Shown: positions 13,487 to 26,600 of the stretch, in pieces
Numbering within the stretch: position 1 is the stretch's first letter
How the letters are laid out: every line of letters begins with the position of its first letter
Source of the DNA: Solicoccozyma terricola
Lineage: Eukaryota; Basidiomycota; Tremellomycetes; Filobasidiales; Piskurozymaceae
NCBI GenBank assembly: GCA_001600875.1
Contig: BCLD01000001.1
Coordinates: 2,061,452 to 2,125,451, forward strand
DNA length: 64,000 bases
Direction: 5' to 3'
Translations under genes and position numbers: made by a program
Notes under the pieces: model-generated
Seen by the model: the letters and a program-made list of their open reading frames with translations, nothing else
What the model was told of the DNA's origin: nothing
The model's database searches: none

Positions 13487-15183
13487 ATGACTCGCTCACT
13501 CAAGTTAGCTCGAGCGGGGGTCGCTTCACTAGCGTTACGTCCGACCACTCAGCGGTCCTCTATGCTGTCATTTCCATCATCCATGCGTCGGTTAGCGTCT
13601 TTGGCGAACAGTCAGGCGTCTTCTTCCAAACCGTGAGTGGAAAGCGTGGGTCGGATATCTCGATATCGTAGTTGATGAGTCTGTCTGCGGGATCATTTTC
13701 AGACCTACAGGTATGCTGTCGCTTTGGGTCAATTCTCCGGATCGGGAGCAAGAGCTAACCAATTGAACTTTTGCCATAACCACAGCCGTCGTCATGATGA
13801 ACATGGGAGGACCTTCCACTGTCAGTGCGCTCTCTACAAACCGTTATGCACACACACGCTGTACTCACACATTCAATTCTCAACCTTCTACCAGATTCCT
13901 GAAGTTCACGACTTCCTCTCCCGTCTTTTCCACGACCACGATTTAATCCCACTTCCATTCCAATCCTACCTCGCTCCTCTTATAGCTAAACGTCGAACTC
14001 CTAAAATTGAACAACAATACAAAGACATAGGTGGTGGATCTCCAATTCTTCGATGGACCAGAACACAAGGTTCTGCTTTATGTCAATTGTTAGATGAACT
14101 TAATCCTCAAAGCGCTCCTCATAAACCGTATGTCGCATTCAGATATGCTGAACCGTTGACAGAGACGTGTTTAGAGGAAATGCAACGAGACGGAGTTCAA
14201 AGAGCAATAGCCTTCACTCAATATCCGCAATATAGTTGCTCGACAACGGGGAGTAGTTTGAACGAATTGATGAAGGTTTCAACGTCGAAGAAGGCGGGAA
14301 TAAAAGGTGGTGTTGGATGGGGAGGGAATGGGGAAGTTGAGTGGAGTGTTATTGATAGATGGCCGACTCATGAAGGGCTGGTACAGGTACGTACATTTAC
14401 GGTGCCACCGTGATGGTGTGAGCTGATTAGGTTCATGGTTCTGGACAGGCTATTGCAACAAATATAACGACGGCGTTGGAGCAATTCGCACCGGAAGATC
14501 GATCGAATGCCGTTATATTGTTCTCGGCACACTCTCTACCCCTCTCAGTCGTCAAGTGAGTTGGCGTGATACTCCGCTGATGTATCACGTCTGATCTTCG
14601 TGTTGTATTTCTCAACCGCTCAGCCGCGGCGACCCTTACATTTCCGAAGTGGCTGCTACCGTTCACGCCGTCATGACCCTACTCGGTTTCCCAAACCCTT
14701 ATCGACTAACTTGGCAATCCCAAGTGGGTCCCTCGGCATGGCAAGGTCCACAGACTAGCGACTCCGTCAAGGGACTTGCAAAATTGGGCAAGAAGAATAT
14801 CCTCTTGGTCCCGGTGGCGTTTACCAGTGATCATATTGAAACGCTGTATGAGCTTGATATAGAGGTTCAGGAGGAGGCTCATGAGGTCAGTCGGGTTTGA
14901 TATGTTCGAACAAAGATGGATGACGATGACTGATGCTTTCCACGTCTCTCCATAGCTCGGTGTCAATCTCAAGCGTGCGGAATCGCTCAACGACTCTCCC
15001 ATTTTCATCCGTGCATTAGCAGATCTCGTTTCGAGTCATCTGAAAGACTACGAGAGTGGGAAGATTGGTCCTACGGGTGTGCAAATGGGTCTTAGATGTC
15101 CAGGATGCACGAATGAGCGGTGTGGACAGCAGAAGGAATTCTTTGCAAGAGGAGGGAGGACAATTGAAGCGGCTTCAGCATGA
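13487..15183 (+). CDS. HEM15: Ferrochelatase, mitochondrial, [2Fe-2S] type
   Basis: Ferrochelatase inserts Fe2+ into protoporphyrin IX, the last step of haem synthesis, on the matrix side of the inner mitochondrial membrane. Seven exons (13487-13632, 13703-13710, 13786-13820, 13895-14386, 14449-14555, 14624-14885, 14956-15183) give 425 aa. The N-terminus is Arg/Ser rich with no acidic residues, as in a mitochondrial presequence. The core is unmistakable: [55 protein letters not shown] (catalytic His), [11 protein letters not shown] and [15 protein letters not shown]. All four cluster ligands of the human enzyme have counterparts: Cys in YSCSTTG and three Cys in the C-terminal [12 protein letters not shown]. 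The second exon is only 8 nt (acctacag) and is needed to keep frame. The gene converges on MCM5, 100 bp between stops. Confidence 0.96.
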
Positions 15184-15283
15184 CATGCGGAGCGTCATGA
15201 AAGGAAAAGAAAACATCAAAAAAGTGTATACAACATAGGCGGATCTTGACATATACGCTGAATCCCCAAAAATCAACCGTCTT

Positions 15284-18415
<3,132 letters not shown>

Positions 18416-18715
18416 TGTGGGATATGCGGCTGATATGTGGATTTGAGGACCTGAGCGAGAGAGAGCGGGGGGGAGAGATGTGGGATGGCTCTGTTTCGGT
18501 GCTCGCTGGTGTGTTGGAGGGATGGAGGGATGGAGGGATGGAGGGATGGAGGGATATGGATATTTGCTGTTGGAAGCACATGAATCGCGTCGACGCGTCC
18601 CATTCATTTCTTGGAGTTGTCGGCACAAATTACAAATGACGTGGCATGCATTGCATCAGTTCAACAGCATATGGACAGGGGTGGTTCATGTTTGAGCGTG
18701 CGGCGTATCACAAAA

Positions 18716-20288
18716 CTACTCTTCATCTTGATCATCCTCTTGCGCGATAAGCGACTAAAAGTGAGAACCGCCGATCAGTTAAATTTACCTTTTTAATCCA
18801 CCATCAAACTTCAACTCACCTGCGCTAAGCGCATCGCTTCCGCTTCATTCGAATAGTGTCCCTTTCTCCTCGCTTTGAATTCTCTATGTTTCCTCAACGC
18901 TGAATCCCCCTCAAGCCTCGTCAGATTCTATCCATCCTGTAGGGTGTATGGTATATGATACCCCCCAAAAAAAAAAAAAAAACCAGACTTACTGTCAGGA
19001 TCCATATTCGCCTCCTCATCATCTTCCTCTTCCTCGACCATCTCATCTCCATGTACACTACCCGCAGATGTACTCGGCCTTCTCACCATTTTACCACTCT
19101 TCACATCGGGTAAACTAAAACTAGCTGATCTCGAAGCTTGACGCGATGTGATTGAAGGCGTCCGTTCTCGCGCTGAATCACCTCTTGAGATCCCTTCAGC
19201 GGGTAGTGCTTCATCGCTAGTTAGGAATGGAGATGAAAAAGTTGGAGATTCGGTCAATTTTGGGGGACTAGGCAGTTGACCGAGTTGAGCGTTGTATCGT
19301 GTGTTGGCTGCTATGATTGCAGCTGCGTCTGTCGATTGACTACGTCTGAGCGAGTAGAAAAGTAGATCGTGTGGCATATACATCAGTATAACATGCCCCG
19401 ACGTGTAAGAGATAGTTTGTTGGATGGACTCACGATCTATCACCTAGATGAAACGACTCATCTCCCCGTCCTCTACTACCTGGAGACACCTGCGCGCCAG
19501 ATAAGTCAAAGTCGGGAATATCTATGTGGCCATCACGTCGTTCTTTTCCATCAAAAACTGGGGCAACGGGAGCAGCGGGAAGCAACGAGATCACATACCA
19601 GGAGGTAGCTCTCCGAGTTGCTCGGAAGTCACGAATGGAGTCTTTGGTTCATCGATCTTCCTATAATGATAACACCCAAAGCAGAGTCATCAGTAAATGA
19701 TTCCGATAACACACCACCCAGATGGTTTGGAACTTGCATCAAAGAATCTTTCTGAATTTCAGTCAATGCTAGATTCCCTTCATCCCATGTCAAGCTATCA
19801 TTGGACGGTGACCCTACTGATCAGCATCGGGAGAAAAAACGAGGTGGGGGAAACCCGGGGTAACGTACTGATCTCCAGCTGGGATTTCCCTTCCTGCAGC
19901 GTCCACGCGACCTGGTGCATTCTTTAAAATACCTCTTGCTGTAGTGATCGCAAAAAAATATGGGAAGAGCGGAGATGCAAAGCGGAAACCCAGAATAAGT
20001 AAGTTACTATGTATCGGCTGATTGAACCCCAATAGTCTCATCCTTATCACCCCCCTTCCCCAAAGACTCACGCTTCAACAACTCCGCCTTCCTCACTGCA
20101 TCTGGAACTTCCCGTGCTCCATATCCTTCCTCTGCATCGCCTTCTCCGCGATCGAGATGATTGCCTTGACCTGAGGGAGGCGAATCAAGAGGTCCATCAT
20201 AAGCCATATCTACATCGTCATCTGGGGCTTGGGAGGGAGAAAGGGCGGAAGGAATGGAGATGTGGGTTGGGTGAGCTGATTTGACCAT
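18716..20288 (-). CDS. GLC8: Protein phosphatase 1 inhibitor-2-like regulator (Glc8/IPP-2)
   Basis: IPP-2/Glc8 binds the PP1 catalytic subunit (Glc7) and modulates its activity. The motifs appear in family order: RGILKNAPGR (the K-G-I-L-K-N site), MKIDEP-like QKIDEPKTPF (with the regulatory Thr of the TP site), and the C-terminal KHREFKARRKGHYSNEAEAM helix followed by an acidic tail. Exons read 20288-20072, 19938-19869, 19660-19599, 19521-19434, 19345-about 18993, about 18921-18820 and 18754-18716, roughly 300 aa. The N-terminal extension before GILKN (about 72 residues, acidic) is longer than in animals. The junction between the fifth and sixth exons does not keep phase with the canonical GTAAGT donor at 18992. 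A weak donor (GTCTGG, 4 nt downstream) or a 1-nt error is needed. The intron there has a 16-nt poly-T run in the sense strand. Identity is firm, and one junction is unresolved. Confidence 0.85.
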
Positions 20289-20656
20289 TGTTGGAGCGGA
20301 GCGGAGTGGGTAGTAGGTGTAGATGGGGCGAGCGGGCGGGGGATGTGAAAGACGATGTGGATGGAGGATGTCTTCCAGGTCACTCGACCAACCCTCCGTT
20401 GCCCATCACCGGAGTTTGACGTCACTTCCCCGAGTTGGCGAGTCACGTGAGAATCATGGAACATGGGCGCATGGAATGGTCATCGTCTGATAGCAATGCC
20501 AGCGGGATACAACGATGGCGTGGAGCAGATGGTAAGGGATCGATACAACGATGGCGTGGAGCAGGTGGTAAGGGATCGAGGGATCGTGGGCAGATGGGTG
20601 GAGCAAGGCCCGAAGCATACGGCGATGCGTGGAGGGCTGGGCCCCGGGGTCCATTT
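20289..20656. other. Intergenic stretch between GLC8 start and the 499-aa gene stop
   Basis: This 368-bp stretch holds the GLC8 5' flank and the 3' flank of the minus-strand 499-aa gene. It has a two-copy 36-bp tandem repeat at 20506-20577. Overlapping open frames here in several frames have no recognisable domain and share the repeat. I do not call a gene. Confidence 0.6.
20506..20577 (+). repeat. Two-copy 36-bp tandem repeat
   Basis: The unit beginning gatacaacgatggcgtggag occurs at 20506-20541 and again directly at 20542-20577, with one mismatch (cagatgg versus caggtgg). Part of the unit (gatgcgtggag) recurs in degraded form near 20624. It lies in the 3' flank of the intronless gene at 20657-22156. 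Confidence 0.9.
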
Positions 20657-22156
20657 TTACCCAGTGACTACTGGACAGCCCACGTACCATGTAGCGAACA
20701 GTTCCCAGTCTGGACCGAGGAAGCCAAACACCCGCTTCCTCTCCGCGGATGTCATACTCCACATCGGTCGTATGCATCGTCTCATCTCCTTTGCCATTTC
20801 CATATCGACAGGCGTATACCAGGAGCGTGCCATGTCGTCCCATACCCTCGTGGTTGGATCCGAGATGCATTCTTCGGCGGAAGGTATGTACGGGGGAACC
20901 CAAGTGACATATGAATCATCATAGCCTTTGACATCCGCCTGGAGATGATCCGCTGTCGAGCTATCCCCAGAGCTTGATGGAGTGTACTGCACCGGGAAGG
21001 TAGCATCCCCGACTGCCGGCGTCTGCAACAAGTCGTCCGTGTAGTCACTTGGGACCTCACTAGGCTCTGAGAGGTGGGGAAGGGCAAGCACATTTTCGTG
21101 CATAGCCCTTTGTCGACTGAGACGCTTCCTCGGTGGCAGAGCACCCTCCCCGTCATCGGCAGAAGGATTTCGGCGATGTGCTGTCTTCTTTCCGGTTGAA
21201 TTGTCACCGCTGCCGCCGCCTCCTCTCCCAGCATCCCTTTCGCCATCACTTTGATCCCCACCATCTCTCTTTCCCTGGTCAGCCTCCTCTCCGGGGGGTG
21301 GTTCTTCAAATTGAGCCATGCCCATAGCGGGCGGGTCATCGCGAACGGCTCGTGACCATCCATCCATCATTGTCCTATCAGCAATGGGCATGCTGGCGAT
21401 GTCACCGTAGGCCTCGATATCACGCTCTTCCGGAAGGTTCTTGATGAGTTCAGCGTACATGCGCATGAGGTGGGCGTGGTGATCGAGGAGGACACGAGAA
21501 TGATCGAAGAGGTGTGTCGTCCATTCGCTGGTCTCGTATCGAACTTTTTGATTCTTCTTTGCATCAATGAAGAAGAGATCAGGGGCCAATCCAATCATAC
21601 GCCTCCCATAGGCGCCACAGAACTGGTATCCAAAAATCGGCGTGTGACGAGAGAGCTGACCGGCAGTAGTATGCGCGAGCCGTCCCCAGTCGGGTTGGTA
21701 CGGCGGATCACCATTCCAAAGTCTCCCTCGCATAGCGAGAAAGAGCTGCCAGATGGCTTTTTTGCGAAAGGCGTTACTTCCACCCAAACCATTCTTGAGT
21801 TCGAATACAGAAAGAGGGATGTAAGCATCCCACTGGCGAGCGAGAATCGACGGACGCTCGACGAAAAACAGTCCATCGGTATAGGTGTTTAGCGTTCCCT
21901 GGGCATATCTGCCCTCTGCCTTGATCTTGAGAAAGGGATGATGTACATGGATATATTCTTCGAGGATGCTGAAAATAACGGTGCTGAGATCTGTTTCCAG
22001 CAGGAATAAAACTGAGTCGTGTATCCAAGAATATCTTGCCCAGAATTGGAGTGGTTCCAGAGGAATATCGTGGCTGCGAAGGAGAGCGCTCAACAACTTT
22101 TCCGAGTCGGACGGCGAGCTGGTGGTAGATGTGGACGCCGCAGGCATGGCAGGCAT
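20657..22156 (-). CDS. Intronless hypothetical protein with a PD-(D/E)XK nuclease-like motif
   Basis: I do not recognise this gene by name. It is a single uninterrupted frame of 499 aa from the ATG at 22156 (a second in-frame ATG is at 22147; upstream the frame opens with GTG), in a window where every other protein gene I read is spliced. Residues about 20-210 look folded: hydrophobic helices, then E85, D94 in YTDGLFFVE, E119 and K121 in VFELKNGLG, and Q137 in KKAIWQLFLAMR. This order (E...D...E-x-K...Q) matches the PD-(D/E)XK nuclease core. Residues about 265-400 are low-complexity and charged (Gly/Asp/Arg rich, with a PPRKRLSRQR basic patch). The last 90 residues look ordered again (TWVPPYIPSAEEC, MWSMTSAERKRVFGFLGPDW). 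No transposase or kinase signature was seen. The fold assignment is inference from motif spacing only. Confidence 0.7.
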   Translation of the reverse strand: MPAMPAASTSTTSSPSDSEKLLSALLRSHDIPLEPLQFWARYSWIHDSVLFLLETDLSTVIFSILEEYIHVHHPFLKIKAEGRYAQGTLNTYTDGLFFVERPSILARQWDAYIPLSVFELKNGLGGSNAFRKKAIWQLFLAMRGRLWNGDPPYQPDWGRLAHTTAGQLSRHTPIFGYQFCGAYGRRMIGLAPDLFFIDAKKNQKVRYETSEWTTHLFDHSRVLLDHHAHLMRMYAELIKNLPEERDIEAYGDIASMPIADRTMMDGWSRAVRDDPPAMGMAQFEEPPPGEEADQGKRDGGDQSDGERDAGRGGGGSGDNSTGKKTAHRRNPSADDGEGALPPRKRLSRQRAMHENVLALPHLSEPSEVPSDYTDDLLQTPAVGDATFPVQYTPSSSGDSSTADHLQADVKGYDDSYVTWVPPYIPSAEECISDPTTRVWDDMARSWYTPVDMEMAKEMRRCIRPMWSMTSAERKRVFGFLGPDWELFATWYVGCPVVTG

Positions 22157-22537
22157 GGCAGGCACGGCGGAGATCTGAAGCTACACGTCCATCTGGACGC
22201 GCGGGTGGGCTGTGCTGCCTATGGGTGCGAGTCAAGTATGTGTATATGACGGCGACGAAATCAGTTGTGCTTTTTGCACGGTGATGGTGATGTATGAGGT
22301 GCCTCTGTGGACTTGCGGTGAACAGACACGCTCGGAAGCGGGGCCATGTGTTGTCTCTGGGCCCTAGAGGCCGTCGTGAGAAGTCCCGCGTGCGCAGCGG
22401 TGTGACCACCGCGAGAATGATCTAATGATCTAAAAAAGCGCATCACGTGACCTTCCCAGCCAAGCCATCCTCACCCCTCTTCCTGCCCTGATGATATAGA
22501 ATTTCACCACAGTTCGACGGATACCTACCAGACTGCT

Positions 22538-22770
22538 TCACAGGGCTCAACAGGGCTGTACAAACACCATATCGACTTCCTCCACTCATTTGATCCCATC
22601 TTCATACCTCCAAATTACCTTATCTCCATACTGCCTTTTCCCAATCTCGCGCTAGTTGGGGGGGGGATTTCAGTATGGGGGTGATTAAGGTAGTTTGGAG
22701 GTATGAGGATGAGATCAAATGAGTGGAGGAAGTCGATATGGTGTTTGTACAGCCCTGCTGCGCCCTGTGA
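22538..22770. repeat. Fold-back (inverted-repeat) element
   Basis: The left arm starts tcacagggctcaacagggct and the right arm ends agccctgctgcgccctgtga, its reverse complement with few mismatches. Pairing continues inward for about 85 nt (for example catatcgacttcctccactc on the left against gagtggaggaagtcgatatg on the right). It persists imperfectly to the centre, where cccaa pairs with ttggg around ctcgcgctag at about 22642-22662. The whole 233-bp segment could form one hairpin. It has no coding capacity, which is compatible with a MITE-like element. Confidence 0.85.
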
Positions 22771-22920
22771 CAATCAGCCAATTAATAGTTACGAGCGAAC
22801 CACATCCCAATCTCGCGAGTTGGGTGAATTTCAGTATGGGGGATATCTTACCCTTGAACATGTACATAGAAGATGGAACGTTTACAATCAGCCAATTAAT
22901 AGTTATGAGCAAACCACATC
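22771..22920. repeat. 36-bp direct repeats flan​king a module related to the fold-back centre
   Basis: Direct repeats at 22771-22806 and 22885-22920 (caatcagccaattaatagtt then a[c/t]gagc[g/a]aaccacatc) differ at two positions. Between them, cccaatctcgcgagttgggt and the following aatttcagtatgggggat repeat the central part of the neighbouring hairpin (22642-22682). An inverted partial copy of the direct repeat (ttggctgattgtaa) lies at 23046-23059. This looks like duplicated or nested fragments of one repeat family. Confidence 0.8.
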
Positions 22921-23080
22921 GTTCCTACGAATAGCTCTATCTTCATTATGACCCTACACGAGTGAAGAGATGATTATGAGGATGCATGTATGGACAGGCC
23001 CTCTTCTCGCTGCCGGAAGGTGACTATATTGGCTAGTGAGACAACTTGGCTGATTGTAATTGGCCCATACCACCAGAGCT

Positions 23081-23502
23081 TCATTGTGAATAGTAGTTGT
23101 ACCATCCCAGCAGTTTTCTAAGCTCTATCTCGAGCTCTTTGGCCAGCTCTGAGGACCTTAGAATTGTCAGAACTAAAGCGCGGACACGGAAATACCCACA
23201 GAATTCTAGACATGTCCCCCTTCACTTACAGCTGGATTCAACTTCTGTAACTGGCTGGAAAGGTGCGCTCTCACCCAATCCTGAGCTTCAATGAAAGTGT
23301 CATATGTCTGAGAGAAAGACTGTAGAATCATAGCAAATATAGTCGTAAATGAGTAATTGTGAGATGAAGTTTTCACTTTCGCCCATCTGGACAATCTACA
23401 GCATGGGGGAGTGAATTTTTTTGCATAGGAATATGACCTGGGTATATACAAGTAGGAATCCAGCGCCTCGGCAGCTTCGCTCTGATATGGGGCCCTCGCC
23501 AT
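23081..23502 (-). CDS. Small spliced protein of unknown function (79 aa)
   Basis: I do not recognise a family. Four exons (23502-23438, 23395-23377, 23319-23230, 23146-23081) with GT-AG introns join in phase to 80 codons including the TGA at 23081-23083. Whole-codon agreement across three introns, one exon of only 19 nt, argues that the model is real. The protein begins MARAPYQSEAAEALDSYLYI. The middle SFSQTYDTFIEAQDWVRAHL and the end LAKELEIELRKLLGWYNYYS are amphipathic and helix-like. There is no signal peptide or membrane span. The gene diverges from MED5 with 189 bp between start codons. Alternative starts upstream in other frames exist but do not join in phase. Confidence 0.5.
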
Positions 23503-23691
23503 CACTGATGGTGGTGGTGAGGATCTCGCCACAGCTCGAGTTGGTTCTACCCCACGTGTTTACGATGGACATGTCATTCTTTCCCACTTATATTCACCTG
23601 ATAATGACCTCACGCTGGTGAGAACGTCCAACGCGTCCACCCTCGCAAGACACATACTAGTCTCCACCCTCGTCTCGCTGGACTGGAGATC

Positions 23692-26600
23692 ATGTCGGTT
23701 CAGGACATCACACGTAGAGCCCTAGCTCGTGGAGTGGACGCACAGCAGGTCAGTTCCTCGATGATGCGATGGCAAGAAATGTTGGAATTGATCGGGTGTG
23801 CAACAGTGGACTCGTCTAGTAGCCAAGAGTGTGAGCTCGAACACGGATGTGAATACCTCTACAAAGCTATGCAGTAGGTTCAAGACGTACCACCTGATCT
23901 CCAGAGCAGATAGAGACTAACGATCTTTGCCGGATCAGAAACCCTCCTTCGACCTCTCCTTTCCTCCAGAGTCCCTCTATCCCTCCTTCTGCAATACGTA
24001 TCAGCGGGAATATCAGCATCTATAATCTCTCCCTCCGCTGTCGTCCAGCAACTCCTAGCTCTCATCTATGTCATCCCTCAGGAACAGACAGGAGAAGATC
24101 AAGATGCACTGGGAAGGAACGTGGATGCAGTTTGCAGAATCATCTTGGAGACGGACGATGCAAGATGGATTGTTTTATCACCGCAATTGATGATCGAATC
24201 ACTCGACAACTCCAAAGTCGAAACGATCAGTACGGCGAGTGCGCTAGTCAAGACGCTGAGACTCGGTACTTCTACGAGACCCAACTTTGTAGCTTTCGTC
24301 ATTCGTCTGTTGGATAACCTCCCTCTCTCCTCGAGTAAATCCAACACACATCGAATTGGGATCGAGGAACTTCGTTCTCTCTCTGAAAATTCTGAGAAAG
24401 TGATGGATTTACATCCAGATATCAAGATATCCCTGAAGAGATTTAGTCATAATGCAGGAGGAAGATCGATCGGTCAACCCGTACAGAAGACTGAACAAAT
24501 GCCACCACAAGAAGACATGATGAATATCGATGTTGGTCTGAGGCAAAGCCCAGATCCATTGAAGCCTGATGAGTTCAATGAAGGTCTCGTCGATGGCGTC
24601 CCGTCATACATCTGCGTTGCTATCAAAAGCGCCATAACCACCTCCTGGGTAACCACTCCAACCACTTCCTCCTCGATCCCTGAAATATATAAATCCCTAA
24701 TTCTCCTCGGTCCCTCATTAACCACCCGCTCTACTTCATTTCTCCATTACTTGATACTGGCATCGTTAGAGTTGGTATTGTCTGCTGAGGCAGTGGAAGC
24801 AGAAGGGGACGAGGACTTTGTGGTGGGAAAAGGCAGGCGAGGGGTAAAGGAGTTGGTATGGGGTGTCGATGGAGTGTGGATGGTCTTGGCCTGGTGGAAG
24901 GGAAAGGAGGATGGGAACTGGATGTATCCGGTGAGTTTGCATCAACTTCATACACGGGCAAGAAGTTAGATCTGATAATCGGTTGTATAGGCAACTTTCT
25001 TGCATAGTTTAAGAATGATCCTTCCTATGCTGAACGACCGAATCCTAGAATTTGACACCCGGATGCTATCCCGACATAACCGTCTGGCAGGCGATGTTAG
25101 TATGGGAGGAAATTCTGGGATGGATGTGGATTTTGGATTCGACTTTAATGCTTTTGGGTCAGGCGATGCAGGGGTCACACCGTGAGTTGAGGGTGGGAAT
25201 ATTTGCCATCGCCAAAGGACCAAATAATTGACTTTGAACCTATGGAAGACCACCACAACCGCTGCTCAATCTTATAGCCCAGTCTCTACTACGATATGAT
25301 CTTATAGACCAAGAAGGATTACAAGAGCTCTCATTGACTCCGCCTCCTTCAGACGAGGAGGTCGTCAGCCTAGTGAGTGATATCGGCATGTGAAGCCTTA
25401 TGCCCACGGTGACTAACATTGCCTGGTAGAGCTCGATGTTGGCAGCAGAACCGGAACAAGCTGATGCGATGGCCCTTCGAGCGTTGATGTCGCCGAACGT
25501 CTATCAGTCTCTCGCAATGGAGATACTGCAGGTACATAATATGTTGATGATGGTGATTATCTGCGACTGATGACTTGCCTTTCGTCCAGGCTTTTGATTC
25601 GTTTGCAAACATACCTGATACCCTGATCGAATACCTGTCAGAGCACATCGCGATTCTTGATCTTGTAGCCGAGCAACAACCTCCCGCCCGGATATTAGAC
25701 CGACTGAATCGGTGTTTGGATTTTAGCATTAATGGTACTGGAGGGGGATCAGGTAGGCCGTCGTTGGGCTACTCTTTCCGTTGAATGACAGCCAGCACTG
25801 ACTCAGCCATGCCCTCAGACGACCCACAAGCCCTGTTGGCGAAGTGTGGCAGCCTTATCCTGCTCACCGAATTGGTGTTCTTTGAATATTCCGTGAATAT
25901 ACAAGGCTGTCCCCACAGGCTTCGCCAAGCTGACAACTCGTCATGTCTAGCTTCCTGTTCCGGATAGCCTCAGCCGAGCATCTAACATCTTCCTGCTAGA
26001 GAATTTACGCCCGGCTGAGCAACAATGTCTTGCCGGATGGATCAAAGCCCTTGTGAGTCGCGTACGTCGATATTTGAAAGCTCACTTAGACTAAGACGAA
26101 AATTGCAAATGCAGTTCGGCTCCAGCGGAATTGATGACGAAATTTTGCAGTGAGCACTCATATCACCTTCTATCGAAAAACAAACTGACTTTGATTTCGC
26201 CAGAGCAACCACACCGGCTACTCTGTCTAAACTAGCTCCGACCCTGGTTTCGCAAGCTTGTCTTGCAGCCCAAGATGACATTATCTCTCTAGATATCCTG
26301 CGCGGGGGTCTCTCGTATTTCTCACAACCACTGCTCAGTTGGTGCGTCGGTGGAGTCCTGGATTGGCTCTGTGTGGAGATCCCTCGTCAAGGGTAAGTTA
26401 GGATGGGAGGAGCACCATTCAATATTTACAAGCTCTGTTGCTCATGTCCCGCGATCATATGTCAGATCTCAAGCGATGTTCCACCTCGATGTACTGTCGG
26501 TCTTATTGATGGGAGGTGGCCTTCCCGCTAGTGTACTCCATGTGCATGCGGACGCTATCGAAGAGATAATCCAGGGCAAGAATGGTCTCGACCAGTCGTT

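Larger units (their letters stand above)
22157..23080. other. Repeat-rich intergenic region
   Basis: About 0.9 kb without a gene lies between the intronless 499-aa gene and the small gene at 23081. It contains the GTG-initiated upstream extension of the 499-aa frame, a long imperfect inverted repeat (22538-22770), a related module flanked by 36-bp direct repeats (22771-22920) and an inverted fragment of the direct repeat near 23046-23059. No coding region could be supported. Confidence 0.7.

Noticed and set aside
20435..20924. Overlapping plus-strand frames of about 150 residues
   Set aside because: They read through the tandem repeat and antisense to the intronless gene, and show no domain.
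22157..22165. N-terminal extension of the intronless gene
   Set aside because: The extended frame begins with GTG inside a short repeat; the ATG at 22156 is preferred.
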